A DNA stretch of 64,000 nt from Achromobacter insuavis (GTDB lineage: Bacteria > Pseudomonadota > Gammaproteobacteria > Burkholderiales > Burkholderiaceae_B): the NCBI RefSeq assembly GCF_902859645.1, contig NZ_CADIJR010000001.1, positions 124,001 through 188,000 of the forward strand. Direction: 5' to 3'. The notes under the pieces were generated by a model, which searched no databases, had not been told where the DNA came from, and saw nothing but the letters and a program-made list of their open reading frames with translations. The translations under genes and the position numbers were made by a program. Positions 7,068 through 16,448 of this stretch are shown piece by piece. Positions within the stretch are counted from its first letter, which is position 1. Each line of letters opens with the position of its first letter.

Positions 7068-9875
7068 ATGTTCAAATTCCTGAAGACCTTCTTTTCCTCC
7101 GCGGCCGGGCTGCGGCGATCGGGGCGCCACTTCCGGCGTTCCCCCATGCTGGAGCAGGGCGGCGGGCAGCTTGCCGCTTCCGCCGACTCCTCCGATGCCG
7201 CGCGCCGCGCCAACCGCCGCATGCTCGATGTGGCGCGCATGGATTTCGACGCGCTGTTCTCGATGTTCCGCAGCGGCCGCGGCGGCCTGTCCGAAGCCCA
7301 GGCCGATGAGGCCCGCGCCCGCTACGGCGCCAACGAGGTCGATCACGAAAAGCCGCTGACCTGGTACGCCCACCTCTGGCAGTCGTTCCGCAATCCCTTC
7401 AACCTGCTGCTGACCGGCCTGGCCTCGCTGTCGTGGGTGACGGACGTGTACATGGCCGAGCCCGACGACCAGTCCTGGAAGGGCGTCATCATCATCGGCT
7501 CGATGGTGGTGATTTCGACGCTGCTGCGCTTCGTGCAGGAGCGGCGTTCCAATCGCGCCGCCGAGGCCCTGAAGGCCATGGTGCAGAACACCGCCACGGT
7601 GCTGCGCAGCGACGCCGCCGGCATGGCCGAGGGCGACGCGCGGCGCTTCTTCGGCGCCACGCTGCACGCCTCGGGCTCGCGTCAGATCGAGGTGCCGCTG
7701 GCCGAACTGGTGCCGGGCGACGTGGTGCTGCTGTCCGCGGGCGACATGATCCCCGCCGACTGCCGCATCCTGGGCGCCAAGGACCTGTTCGTGGCCCAGG
7801 CGGCCCTGACCGGCGAATCGCTGCCGGTCGAGAAATACGCCATGCAGCGCGTCGAGACCGCCAACGCGCTGGAACTCGAGAACATGGCCTTCATGGGCAC
7901 CAACGTGGTCAGCGGCTCCGGCACCGCCCTGGTGGTGGCGACCGGCTCCGGCACCTACTTCGGCCAGCTGGCCGGGCGCGTGACCCAGACCTCGCGCATG
8001 CCGACGCAGTTCCAGCAGGGCATCAACCGGGTCAGCTGGGTGCTGATCCGCTTCATGCTGGTGATGGCGCCCATCGTGCTGCTGATCAACGGCTTCACCA
8101 AGGGCGACTGGCTCGAGGCGCTGCTGTTCGCGCTGGCGATCGCCGTCGGCCTGACGCCGGAAATGCTGCCGATGATCGTCACGGCCACGCTGGCCAAGGG
8201 CGCGGTGCGGATGTCGCGCCGCAAGGTGGTGGTCAAGCGGCTGGACGCGATCCAGAACCTGGGCGCCATGAACGTGCTGTGCACCGACAAGACCGGCACG
8301 CTGACCCAGGACCGCATCGTGCTCGAGCGTCATACCGACGTGTACGGCGCCACCAGCGACGACGTGCTGGCCTATGCCTACCTCAACAGTTACTACCAGA
8401 CAGGCCTGAAGAATCTGCTCGACGTGGCCGTGCTGCGCCATGCCGAAGTGGAGCGCAAGCTGGACCTGGCCGCGCGCTACCGCAAGATCGACGAGATCCC
8501 GTTCGACTTCTCGCGCCGCCGCATGTCGGTGGTGGTCAGCGAAACCGAGAACGGCCGCGAGCATCATGAACTGATCTGCAAGGGCGCGCTGGAGGAAATG
8601 CTCTCCGTGTGCACCCGCCTGCGGGTCGGCAAGGACGTGCATCCGCTGACGGACGCGCGCCGCGCCGACATCCGCCGCGTGACCGCTGACCTGAATCGTG
8701 ACGGGCTGCGCGTGATCGCCGTGGGCGTGCGCGAACTGCCGCCCACCCAGCAGGCCTATGGCGTGGCCGACGAGGCCGAGCTGGTGCTGGTCGGTTACAT
8801 CGCCTTCCTCGATCCTCCCAAGGAGTCCACCGGCCCGGCGCTGGCCGCGCTGCGCGGTTCCGGCATCGAGGTCAAGGTGCTGACCGGCGACGTCGAACTG
8901 GTGACGCAGAAGGTCTGCCGCGAAGTCGGCTTCGAGGTGCGCAAGGTCTACCTGGGCGCCGACATCGAGGCCATGGACGACGGCGGGCTGGCCGTGGCGG
9001 TGCGCGAGGCCAATGTGTTCGCGCGCCTGACGCCGGCGCACAAGGAGCGCATCGTCCGCATGCTGCGGGCCCAGGGCAACACCGTGGGCTTCATGGGGGA
9101 CGGCATCAACGACGCGCCGGCCCTGCGCGCCGCCGACGTCGGCATTTCGGTGGACTCGGCGGTGGATATCTCGAAGGAAGCCGCCGACATCATCCTGCTG
9201 GAAAAGAGCCTGATGGTGCTGGAGGACGGCGTGATCGAAGGCCGCAAGACCTTCTGCAACATGCTCAAGTACCTGAAGATGACCGCCAGCTCCAATTTCG
9301 GTAACGTCTTCTCGGTGCTGGTGGCCAGCGCGTTCCTGCCGTTCCTGCCGATGCTGCCGATCCACCTGCTGCTGCAGAACTTGATGTACGACATCTCGCA
9401 GACCGCCATTCCCTTCGACAATGTCGACGAGGAACTGCTGAAAAAACCGCAGCAATGGGACCCCGCAGGACTAGGTCGATTCATGGTGTTCTTCGGCCCG
9501 ATCAGCTCCATCTTCGACATCACCACCTACGCGCTCATGTGGTACGTATTCCAGGCCAATGCGCCCGAGCACCAGACGTTGTTCCAATCCGGCTGGTTCG
9601 TCGAAGGGCTGTTGTCGCAGACGCTCATCGTGCATATGATCCGCACACGCAAGATCCCGTTCCTGCAAAGCCGCGCCGCGTGGCCGTTGATGCTGATGAC
9701 GGTCATGGTGGTCGGACTGGGGTTGTTCCTGCCGTTCTCGCCGCTGGCCGAGTACTTCCAGCTGCAGGCGCTGCCGTGGAGCTATTTCCCCTGGCTGGTC
9801 GGCATCCTGCTGAGCTACTGCGTGCTGACCCAATTGCTCAAGGGCATCTGGGTGCGTCGCTATGGCTGGCAATAG
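7068..9875 (+). CDS. mgtA: Magnesium-importing P-type ATPase
   Basis: An inner-membrane P-type ATPase of the Mg2+-transporting (IIIB) subgroup. Visible landmarks in order are the actuator motif ALTGES (246-251), the TM4 segment AIAVGLTPEMLPMIV (357-371) typical of MgtA/MgtB, the phosphorylation site CTDKTGTLT (Asp407), and the hinge GDGINDAPAL (about 678-687). The C-terminal membrane region follows. At 935 aa it is slightly longer than E. coli MgtA because of a basic N-terminal extension. ATG 7068 is chosen because MFKFLKTFF follows a weak GGGAA and upstream residues look non-coding. The leader suggests Mg2+-dependent expression. Confidence 0.95.
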   Translation: MFKFLKTFFSSAAGLRRSGRHFRRSPMLEQGGGQLAASADSSDAARRANRRMLDVARMDFDALFSMFRSGRGGLSEAQADEARARYGANEVDHEKPLTWYAHLWQSFRNPFNLLLTGLASLSWVTDVYMAEPDDQSWKGVIIIGSMVVISTLLRFVQERRSNRAAEALKAMVQNTATVLRSDAAGMAEGDARRFFGATLHASGSRQIEVPLAELVPGDVVLLSAGDMIPADCRILGAKDLFVAQAALTGESLPVEKYAMQRVETANALELENMAFMGTNVVSGSGTALVVATGSGTYFGQLAGRVTQTSRMPTQFQQGINRVSWVLIRFMLVMAPIVLLINGFTKGDWLEALLFALAIAVGLTPEMLPMIVTATLAKGAVRMSRRKVVVKRLDAIQNLGAMNVLCTDKTGTLTQDRIVLERHTDVYGATSDDVLAYAYLNSYYQTGLKNLLDVAVLRHAEVERKLDLAARYRKIDEIPFDFSRRRMSVVVSETENGREHHELICKGALEEMLSVCTRLRVGKDVHPLTDARRADIRRVTADLNRDGLRVIAVGVRELPPTQQAYGVADEAELVLVGYIAFLDPPKESTGPALAALRGSGIEVKVLTGDVELVTQKVCREVGFEVRKVYLGADIEAMDDGGLAVAVREANVFARLTPAHKERIVRMLRAQGNTVGFMGDGINDAPALRAADVGISVDSAVDISKEAADIILLEKSLMVLEDGVIEGRKTFCNMLKYLKMTASSNFGNVFSVLVASAFLPFLPMLPIHLLLQNLMYDISQTAIPFDNVDEELLKKPQQWDPAGLGRFMVFFGPISSIFDITTYALMWYVFQANAPEHQTLFQSGWFVEGLLSQTLIVHMIRTRKIPFLQSRAAWPLMLMTVMVVGLGLFLPFSPLAEYFQLQALPWSYFPWLVGILLSYCVLTQLLKGIWVRRYGWQ

Positions 9876-9893
9876 TCACTATTGATACACCTG

Positions 9894-9915
9894 GCGGCGG
9901 GCAGGCGCCCGCCGC
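9894..9915 (+). repeat. GC-rich hairpin between mgtA and the porin gene
   Basis: GCGGCGGGC (9894-9902) and GCCCGCCGC (9907-9915) form a 9-bp stem with a 4-nt loop, 19 bp after the mgtA stop. There is no following T-run, so it may only attenuate or stabilise the message and the porin could be partly co-transcribed with mgtA. Confidence 0.55.
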
Positions 9916-9967
9916 GGATTCAATACCTCCGGTGGTGGCGGCGCCACCCCGGATTCTGGAGAGAAGC

Positions 9968-11074
9968 ATGAAAATCTCGACTGTTGCCACGACGCTCATG
10001 GCGGGCGCCGCCTGGCTTCCGCTGGCGGCCAATGCGGCCGGTGATGGCCCGGGCATCCAACTCTACGGCGTGGTCGATGCGGGCATCGCCACCACCCATA
10101 CCTCCGGGCAGGGCACCCACAATGGCGTCCTCAACGGCGGCTTGACCGACTCCCTGTGGGGCCTGCGTGGTTCCGAGGACCTGGGCGACGGCTGGAGCAC
10201 CCGCTTCCAGCTCGAAAGCGGCTTCGACCCGTCCACCGGCAAGCGCGCCGACGACGACCGCATGTTCAACTACGGCGCCTGGGTCGGACTGGCCCATGAC
10301 AGCTACGGCGACCTGCGCCTGGGGCGCCAGTACACCGTCGGCAAGACCTACGGCAACGCGCTGGAGCTGGCCTCCTGGAAGGAAATGGGCATGGGCGCCA
10401 CCTTCAAGGCCTCGGACAACTACCAGTTCAGCAACCTGGTCAACTACTACACGCCCACCTGGCAGGGTTTCCAGGCGGGCATCGGCTATTCGTTCGACGC
10501 CGACGACAGCAACCGCTTCAAGACCGCGGCCAACAACCGCGCCCTCAGCCTGGGCCTGAAATACGAGGAAGGCCCCTTGCTGGCGGTCGCCACCTGGGAC
10601 CAGCTGCGCCTGGCCGAGCCGATCCAGGGCAGCAGCGGCCGGCCGCAGGCGGTGCAACTGGGCGCTTCCTATGACTTCGAGCTGTTCAAGGTGTCGGCGG
10701 GATGGTCGCGCCAGCGCAACGGCTACGTTGGCCTGGACGGCGGCGATCCGGACAACCTGGGCCGGAACCTGGGGCCGGCGGCCTTCGCGCGCGGCGGCAC
10801 CGTCGACGCCTGGCTGCTGGGCGCCAGCGTGCCGGTCGGCCACGGCGCCGTGGTGGTGCAGTGGTCGCTGGCGCGTCCCGACTGGAAATGGGAGGACGGT
10901 TCGAGCGCGCGCAATGCGCAATTGGTGACATTGGGGTATACGTATGACCTGTCGCCGCGCACCACGCTCTATGCGTTCGCCGGCTACACGTCCAATTACA
11001 CCCTGGACAACCAGTTCGACCCTGGCCATTCCCACACGTCGCGCTTCGGTACGGGTATTTCGCACCGGTTCTGA
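9968..11074 (+). CDS. Gram-negative general porin (Neisseria/Burkholderia type)
   Basis: An outer-membrane trimeric porin. A Sec signal peptide ends at AANA (cleavage near residue 22), and the mature protein opens with IQLYGVVDAGI, the standard first strand. It continues with SLWGLRGSEDLGDGWSTRFQLESGF and the LRLGRQ loop region, and ends with a terminal phenylalanine (FGTGISHRF) as the BAM complex requires. It has 368 aa. The Shine-Dalgarno GGAGAG precedes ATG 9968. It lies 92 bp after mgtA on the same strand, so it may supply outer-membrane permeability for the same cation; that is inference. Confidence 0.9.
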   Translation: MKISTVATTLMAGAAWLPLAANAAGDGPGIQLYGVVDAGIATTHTSGQGTHNGVLNGGLTDSLWGLRGSEDLGDGWSTRFQLESGFDPSTGKRADDDRMFNYGAWVGLAHDSYGDLRLGRQYTVGKTYGNALELASWKEMGMGATFKASDNYQFSNLVNYYTPTWQGFQAGIGYSFDADDSNRFKTAANNRALSLGLKYEEGPLLAVATWDQLRLAEPIQGSSGRPQAVQLGASYDFELFKVSAGWSRQRNGYVGLDGGDPDNLGRNLGPAAFARGGTVDAWLLGASVPVGHGAVVVQWSLARPDWKWEDGSSARNAQLVTLGYTYDLSPRTTLYAFAGYTSNYTLDNQFDPGHSHTSRFGTGISHRF

Positions 11075-11172
11075 GCCGTACAGGGGGCGGCCGGGTCTAC
11101 TACAATCGACCCGGCTGCGTGTTCCGGCCCGTCCAGGCCCGGGCCCGCCACGCCCCCGTCGGCATTTTCCGG

Positions 11173-12045
11173 ATGACCCGCATGGACAGTCTCGAATGGC
11201 TCATACCCTGGGAGTTCTCTCCCACGCTGGTGGCCTCCTTCCTGGTGGCCATCGTGCTGTTCGTGCGCGGCCAGCGCGTGCATCACGTGACGGGCGCGCG
11301 CCGCGCGCTGTTCTGGCTGGGCATGGTGCTGCTGTACCTGTCCATGCACACGCGCCTGGACTACTACGCCGAGCGCATGTTCTTCATCCACCGCATCCAG
11401 CACCTGGTGCTGCATCACCTTGGCCCGCTGCTGGTGATGGCGGCCTTTCCCGGGCAGGTCATGCGCGGCGGGTTGCCGATGTCGTGGCGCATCCGGTTGC
11501 GTGATTTCCTGCGCACCGGCGCCGGCCGCGCCACCGTGGCGGTGCTGACCAACAAGATCTTCGTGCCGACCCTGTTCGTGTTCCTGGTGCTGGTCTGGCT
11601 GATTCCGTCGGTGCAGTTCTATTCCATGCTCGACTGGCGGCTGTACCGCGTGATGAACTGGTCGGTGGTGATCAGCGGCTTCATGTACTGGAACCTGATC
11701 CTGGACCGCCGGCCCGCGCCGCCGGCCGCGATGACGCCGGGCGGCCGGGTGATCTCGCCGATCCTGACCATGCTGCCGCAGATGGTGGCGGGGGCGGTCA
11801 TCGCTTTCACCGAAAGCGACATCTATCCCCTGTTCGAACTGTGCGGCCGCGCCATCGCCATGTCCGCGCAGACCGACCAGACCATCGGCGGCCTGACCAT
11901 GTGGATCCCGGCCGCGCTGGTCGAGGTGATCGGCCTGATGGTGGCCCTGGGCACGTTGATGCGGCTGTCCGCCAAGGGGCGCCTGCGCAAGGCCGACCGC
12001 GATGCCATGGCGCGGGCCCGCGGCCGCCGCGCGGCCTCCGCCTAG
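11173..12045 (+). CDS. CtaG-like (caa3-type) cytochrome c oxidase assembly membrane protein
   Basis: A polytopic inner-membrane protein of about 290 aa. It has the histidine-rich second region typical of the Caa3_CtaG family: YLSMHTRLDYYAERMFFIHR and IQHLVLHHLGPLLV. Further hydrophobic helices follow, ending in a basic tail (GRLRKADRDAMARARGRR). The family is linked to copper-dependent oxidase maturation. Candidate starts are 11173 (MTRMDS) and 11182 (MDSLEW); neither has a good Shine-Dalgarno, so the start is uncertain. The gene stands alone between the porin and galU, so there is no operon context. Confidence 0.75.
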   Translation: MTRMDSLEWLIPWEFSPTLVASFLVAIVLFVRGQRVHHVTGARRALFWLGMVLLYLSMHTRLDYYAERMFFIHRIQHLVLHHLGPLLVMAAFPGQVMRGGLPMSWRIRLRDFLRTGAGRATVAVLTNKIFVPTLFVFLVLVWLIPSVQFYSMLDWRLYRVMNWSVVISGFMYWNLILDRRPAPPAAMTPGGRVISPILTMLPQMVAGAVIAFTESDIYPLFELCGRAIAMSAQTDQTIGGLTMWIPAALVEVIGLMVALGTLMRLSAKGRLRKADRDAMARARGRRAASA

Positions 12046-12119
12046 ACGCCCGCCCAAAAGTCCGCGAGCGCCACAGGGGCGCTTGCTTCCGATGCTGCGG
12101 GAGGGGGGCGCCAGCCGCC

Positions 12120-12971
12120 TTATTGCGGCAGCAGGCCGTGGTACTTCCGGCCCAGCGCCACCGTCGCCTCGAACATCCCGGCCTTGTTGCCGCAGTCGTA
12201 GCGCGTGCCTTCGTAGCGGTGGGCGTACACCGCGCGCTCGCGCATCAGCGAGGCGATGCCGTCGGTCAGCTGGATTTCGTTGCCCGCGCCGCGCTTGGTC
12301 GAGCGCAGGTGGTCGAAGATCGCCGCTTCGAGCACGTAGCGTCCGACCACCGCCAGCGTCGAGGGCGCGTCCGCCGGATCGGGTTTTTCCACGATATGGG
12401 TCACGCGCTCGGTGCGGCCGTCGGCGTGGCTGTCGTCCGCCTGGGCGGCGACGATGCCGTACTTGCGCGTGTCTTCGCGCGGCACGTCCTGCACGCCCAG
12501 CACGCTGGCGCTGCGGGCCACGGCCACGTCCACCAGCTGCTTGATGGACGGCGTGTCGGCGTCGATCAGGTCGTCGGCCAGCAGCACGGCGAAGGGTTCA
12601 TCGCCCACGGCCGGGGCGGCCGACAGCACGGCATGGCCCAGGCCCAGCGGGGCCGACTGGCGGATATAGAGGCAATTGACGTGGGCAGGTAGAATGCCCC
12701 GCACCATTGCCAGAAGCTCATGCTTGCCCTTGCTTTCGAGATCGGATTCGAGCTCGGGAGCGGAATCGAAATGGTCTTCGATGGCGCGCTTGTTGCGGCC
12801 GGTAACGAAAATCAGGTCGGTGATGCCGGCGGCGACGGCTTCTTCAACGGCGTACTGGATCAGCGGTTTGTCGACGACGGGCAGCATTTCCTTGGGCATC
12901 GCCTTGGTGGCGGGCAGGAAGCGCGTACCCATGCCCGCGACAGGAAAAACGGCTTTACGGACGGGGCGCAT
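12120..12971 (-). CDS. galU: UTP-glucose-1-phosphate uridylyltransferase
   Basis: GalU makes UDP-glucose from UTP and glucose-1-phosphate for envelope polysaccharides. The N-terminal nucleotidyltransferase signature [20 protein letters not shown] (8-27) and [16 protein letters not shown] are intact, as are [10 protein letters not shown] and the late segments [12 protein letters not shown] and [12 protein letters not shown]. At 283 aa it is of family length. GAGG lies 6 nt before the ATG. It is divergent from the BepA-like protease gene, with 58 bp between the starts. Confidence 0.97.
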   Translation of the reverse strand: MRPVRKAVFPVAGMGTRFLPATKAMPKEMLPVVDKPLIQYAVEEAVAAGITDLIFVTGRNKRAIEDHFDSAPELESDLESKGKHELLAMVRGILPAHVNCLYIRQSAPLGLGHAVLSAAPAVGDEPFAVLLADDLIDADTPSIKQLVDVAVARSASVLGVQDVPREDTRKYGIVAAQADDSHADGRTERVTHIVEKPDPADAPSTLAVVGRYVLEAAIFDHLRSTKRGAGNEIQLTDGIASLMRERAVYAHRYEGTRYDCGNKAGMFEATVALGRKYHGLLPQ

Positions 12972-13029
12972 TGAAACCTCATAAGGGGCAATCGGTGAAA
13001 CATTTTAAGCGCATCGCTATCATAGGTTC

Positions 13030-14553
13030 ATGAATCGCAGAAAAATGCCATCCATTTGCTCGATTGCGCAGCGGGGCGTGATCGTCGGACTCTGTGTCGC
13101 GCTGGTCGCGCCGGCCCTGCCGGTCACGGCCTGGGCCCAACCCGTGGGGCTGCCGTCGATGGGCGCCGCTTCCTCGGCGGAGCTCTCGCCCATGCTGGAG
13201 CGCAGCCTGGGCGAGGCGATCATGTCGCAGGGCCGCCGCGACCCCACCTATGTCGATGATCCCGAACTCAGCCAGTACCTCACCACCATGGGGCGCAAGC
13301 TGGCGGCCTTCGCGCCCGGCGCGGTGCCCGAGGTCGAGATGTTCGGCGTGCGCGATCCCGAGATCAACGCCTTTGCCATGCCGGGCGGTTTCATCGGCGT
13401 CAATACCGGGCTGATCGTCTCCTCCGGCAGCGAGTCGGAACTGGCGGCGGTGCTGGCGCACGAAATCGGCCACGTGGTCCAGCGCCACATCGCGCGCGGC
13501 ATGACGCAGCAGAGCCAGAACAGCATGGTCATGCTGGCGAGCCTGGCGGGCGCGCTGCTGGCGGCGCTGGCCGGCGGCGGCGGCAACCTGGCGATGGGCG
13601 TGGCCGCGTTCGGCCAGGCCGCCGCCATCAACCGCCAACTGGGCTTCTCGCGCGATGCCGAACGCGAGGCCGACCGGGCCGGCTTCACCATGCTGACCAA
13701 GGCCGGCTACGACGCCCAGGGCATGGCGCAGATGTTCTCGCGCCTGATGAACGCCTCGCGCCTGAACGAAGGGGCGGGCGGCGGCTCCTGGGCCAGCACC
13801 CACCCGCTGTCGATCGAACGCATGTCCGACGTGCAGAACCGCGTGCGCTCGCTGCCGCCGTCGCGCCACGTCGACAGCGACGACTTCTGGTACGTGCGCG
13901 CCAAGATGCGCGTGGTGCAGGGCCGTGACGCGGTCAGCCTGCGTTCGGCCACGCAGCAGCTGCAGGACGAGGCCCAGGCCCTGTCCGGCGTGCGCCGCTC
14001 CGCCGCCTATTACGGGTTGGCGTTGCAGGCGTTCCAGCGCAACAACCTGGACGAGGCCGAACGGCAATTGGGCCAGGCCGCCGCCGACGGGCGCGATTCG
14101 GCGCAGATGGCCAAGCTGGCCGTCGACATCGCCCTGGCGCGCAAGGACAACCGGCGCGCGCTGGACCTGGCGCAGGCCGCCACCAAGCGCTGGCCGGAGC
14201 AGCGGGCGCTGGGCATCGCCTACGCCGCTGCCTTGCAGAGCAACGGCCGCCACGCCGAGGCGCAGGACTACCTGCGGGGCAGGATCAAGCAATGGGGCAG
14301 CGACGAGCCCAGCCTCTACCAGATGCTGGCGCACAGCGAAGAACGCACCGGCAAGCCGGTGCAGGCGCGCCGCGACCTGGCGCGCTATTACGTCCTGACC
14401 GGCGCCTTCGCGGCGGCGGAATCGCAGTTGCAGCAGGCGCGCGGCATGTCGAGCGATTTCTACGAGCAATCGCAGATCGACGTGCAGATCAAGGAAGTCA
14501 AGGACAAGCTGGCCGAGGAACGCCAGCTGCTGGAACGCTTCAAGTCGGGCTGA
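13030..14553 (+). CDS. bepA: Periplasmic M48 metalloprotease with TPR repeats (BepA type)
   Basis: A likely periplasmic protease/chaperone that monitors outer-membrane protein assembly. A signal peptide (to AWAQ, about residue 36) is followed by the M48 domain with zinc site HEIGH (144-148) and the third ligand in the downstream READRAG. After about residue 290 come helical TPR-like repeats (YYGLALQAFQRNNLDEAERQLGQA, LGIAYAAALQSNGRHAEAQDYL). The domain order and 507 aa match BepA/YfgC. A TATCAT box (13018-13023) sits only 7 bp upstream of the ATG, so the message could be nearly leaderless; only a weak AGG precedes the start. Confidence 0.9.
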   Translation: MNRRKMPSICSIAQRGVIVGLCVALVAPALPVTAWAQPVGLPSMGAASSAELSPMLERSLGEAIMSQGRRDPTYVDDPELSQYLTTMGRKLAAFAPGAVPEVEMFGVRDPEINAFAMPGGFIGVNTGLIVSSGSESELAAVLAHEIGHVVQRHIARGMTQQSQNSMVMLASLAGALLAALAGGGGNLAMGVAAFGQAAAINRQLGFSRDAEREADRAGFTMLTKAGYDAQGMAQMFSRLMNASRLNEGAGGGSWASTHPLSIERMSDVQNRVRSLPPSRHVDSDDFWYVRAKMRVVQGRDAVSLRSATQQLQDEAQALSGVRRSAAYYGLALQAFQRNNLDEAERQLGQAAADGRDSAQMAKLAVDIALARKDNRRALDLAQAATKRWPEQRALGIAYAAALQSNGRHAEAQDYLRGRIKQWGSDEPSLYQMLAHSEERTGKPVQARRDLARYYVLTGAFAAAESQLQQARGMSSDFYEQSQIDVQIKEVKDKLAEERQLLERFKSG

Positions 14554-14586
14554 CGCCGCGGGCGGGCCGCGGGCGCCGCCCGGCGC

Positions 14587-15687
14587 CTACAGCCCGGTCT
14601 CGAAGAAGCGGCCCAGCCGTTGCGGCAGCCAGCCCAGGTGGGCCGGAAAGGCGCCGGTCGGAAAGCCCGCATGGCCGCCATCGGTGGGCTGGTGCAGCAG
14701 GATGGTGGGCGAGCACTCGTCCGGCTTGGGCAGCGCGCTGGCCGGGATGAACGGATCGTTCAGCGCGTTCAGCACCAGCGTCGGCACCGAGATGCGCGGC
14801 AGCCACGGCTTGCTGGACGCCCGCGTCCAGTAGTCGAGCGCATTGCGGAATCCATGCATCGGCGCGGTGTAGGCGTCGTCGAAGTCGCGCAGATCGCGCG
14901 CGTGGGCGATGCGCATCACGTCGATGGCGCCGGGGTAGCGGTGGGCCTTCTCCAGCACCTTGTGCTTGAGGGTCTTGAGGAAGTGGCCCGTGTACACCTT
15001 GCGGTTGAAGAACCCGGTGGACAGCGTCTTGCCGCAGGCCACCAGGTCCAGCGGCACCGAGACGCCCGCGCAGGCCGTCAGCCAGCCGGTGTCTTCCTGG
15101 TGCTCGCCCAGGTATTTCAGCAGTGCATTGCCACCCAGCGACACGCCCACGGCGTGCCAGCGCGCGTGTGGAATGCGGTTGCGCACCGTGTTGAGCAGGA
15201 ATCCGACCTCGGCCGAATCGCCCGAGTAATAGGCCCGCGCCAGGCGGTTGGGCACGCCGGAGCAGCCGCGGAAGTGCGCGATGACCACGATCCAGCCGCG
15301 CGCCCGGAAATGATGCGCGATGGATTGCGCGTAGCGGCTGGTGCTGCCGCCCTCCAGGCCGTGGAACAGCAGCAGCGCCGGCGTGTCGGCGGTCTGCGGC
15401 AGCGACTTCCAGTCGGCGTCGGTCATCCAGCGCGCGGCGGCGGTCTTGCCGTTGGCCACGGGCTGCTGGCCGCTCACGGGCGCGCCGTCGGCCGCCTTGT
15501 GCGGGAACAGCCCCGGCCCGGTCCAGTCGAAATCGACGAAATCGGTATCGGGCGTCTCGACCCGGTCGCGCACGAAGGCGATGCGGTGGTACTGCGCGAA
15601 CAGCGCGGCGTACACCGTCTGGGCATCGCCTCCGGGCAGCCAGGAGGGAACAGGGCAGGGCGTTGTGTCGAAACGTGCAGCAGCCAA
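14587..15687 (-). CDS. YheT-type alpha/beta hydrolase
   Basis: A cytoplasmic alpha/beta-fold hydrolase of the YheT/EMB8 family; substrates are unknown. It shows the oxyanion-region motif LLFHGLEGGSTSRYA (107-121), the nucleophile elbow GVSLGGNALLKYL (Ser183), and candidate acid and base residues Asp311 (NALNDPF) and His339 (DGGHAGF). It has 366 aa. It starts 12 bp after the stop of the NTF2-like gene, so the two genes are probably co-transcribed. Confidence 0.88.
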   Translation of the reverse strand: MAAARFDTTPCPVPSWLPGGDAQTVYAALFAQYHRIAFVRDRVETPDTDFVDFDWTGPGLFPHKAADGAPVSGQQPVANGKTAAARWMTDADWKSLPQTADTPALLLFHGLEGGSTSRYAQSIAHHFRARGWIVVIAHFRGCSGVPNRLARAYYSGDSAEVGFLLNTVRNRIPHARWHAVGVSLGGNALLKYLGEHQEDTGWLTACAGVSVPLDLVACGKTLSTGFFNRKVYTGHFLKTLKHKVLEKAHRYPGAIDVMRIAHARDLRDFDDAYTAPMHGFRNALDYWTRASSKPWLPRISVPTLVLNALNDPFIPASALPKPDECSPTILLHQPTDGGHAGFPTGAFPAHLGWLPQRLGRFFETGL

Positions 15688-15699
15688 AGTCGACCCGGA

Positions 15700-16122
15700 T
15701 CAGTGCAGCATGTCGGGCACGTCGTGCAAGTCGAGCACCCCGGCTTCGGTGGGCGCCGACGAAGCGTGGTGCATGACCATGCGCCAGCCCGTGGGACCCT
15801 TGTGATAGATGTTGGTGGCGTAGCAGTTGGCGAACTGCGTGCCTTCCCGCGTGCGCACCGCGACCTGCTCGACCAGCACGTGCACCGCGCACATCATGCT
15901 CAGCATGACCAGCGGGCGCAATGGCCGGATGTGCAGCGGCCCGTTCGCCAGCACGTGCTGCCAGGACTCGTGCACGGCCGAGTGGCCGACGATGCGCAGG
16001 CCTCCCGGGTGGATGCAGACGACTTCCTCGTCGTCCGCCCACACTTGCATCAGGCGGACGGTGTCCCCCTGCTCAAGGGCTTCGTAGAACGCGTGTTCTG
16101 CTTCTTCGGGCGTGGCGAACAT
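15700..16122 (-). CDS. NTF2/SnoaL-like small protein
   Basis: A 140-aa protein with the cone-shaped NTF2-like fold pattern: an N-terminal helix pair (ATPEEAEHAFYEALEQGD), MQVWADDEEVVCIHPGG, and C-terminal strands ending GWRMVMHHAS. The family covers enzymes and ligand-binding proteins, so no activity can be given. It immediately precedes the YheT hydrolase (12-bp gap) and the two may form a unit. Confidence 0.8.
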   Translation of the reverse strand: MFATPEEAEHAFYEALEQGDTVRLMQVWADDEEVVCIHPGGLRIVGHSAVHESWQHVLANGPLHIRPLRPLVMLSMMCAVHVLVEQVAVRTREGTQFANCYATNIYHKGPTGWRMVMHHASSAPTEAGVLDLHDVPDMLH

Positions 16123-16156
16123 GATGGCGGGACGGATGGCTGTTGGGCGGCGGGTC

Positions 16157-16369
16157 TCAGTGGTGACCGTGCAGCACGGTGCCGGGCTTGAGCTTGTACT
16201 CGGCGCCGCAGTAGGCGCAGCGCGCCGAGCCGTTGCGGGCGACGTCCAGGAAGACGCGCGGGTGCATGCTCCACAGCGGGGCCTTGGGACCCGGACAGAA
16301 CACGGGCAGGTCTTCGGCGCCGACTTCGATGACTTCGTGGGGGGCGGCGGCCGGGGCAGCGGCGGTCAT
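16157..16369 (-). CDS. Zinc-finger protein of the CHCC (NDUFS6-like) family
   Basis: A 70-aa protein with the CHCC zinc site: Cys25 (LPVFCPGP), His36 (SMHPRVFLDV), Cys51 and Cys54 (CAYCG). The sequence LWSMHPRVFLDV is the family core, and the alanine-rich N-terminus is variable. Relatives include the mitochondrial complex I subunit NDUFS6; the bacterial role is unassigned. It sits downstream of ilvE and upstream of the NTF2-like gene on the same strand. Confidence 0.88.
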   Translation of the reverse strand: MTAAAPAAAPHEVIEVGAEDLPVFCPGPKAPLWSMHPRVFLDVARNGSARCAYCGAEYKLKPGTVLHGHH

Positions 16370-16420
16370 GGAATTTCCTGAATAAAAAATACCGGTAAAT
16401 CGGTAGGTTGGGGCAGTAAT

Positions 16421-16443
16421 GCCGCCCTGCCGGGCAGGGCGGC
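16421..16443 (-). repeat. Perfect inverted repeat after ilvE
   Basis: An 11-bp arm, GCCGCCCTGCC (16421-16431), repeats inverted at 16433-16443 with a single central base. It lies 6 bp past the ilvE stop codon. No T-run follows on the minus strand, so termination would be weak and the CHCC gene may be reached by read-through. Confidence 0.6.
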
Positions 16444-16448
16444 GTGGA

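Noticed and set aside
5850-9455. Very long minus-strand open frame (about 1200 codons) opposite the mgtA region
   Set aside because: It is antisense to well-supported genes; its composition (His/Arg/Gln/Gly-rich, no domains) is the usual GC-rich shadow of a plus-strand gene.
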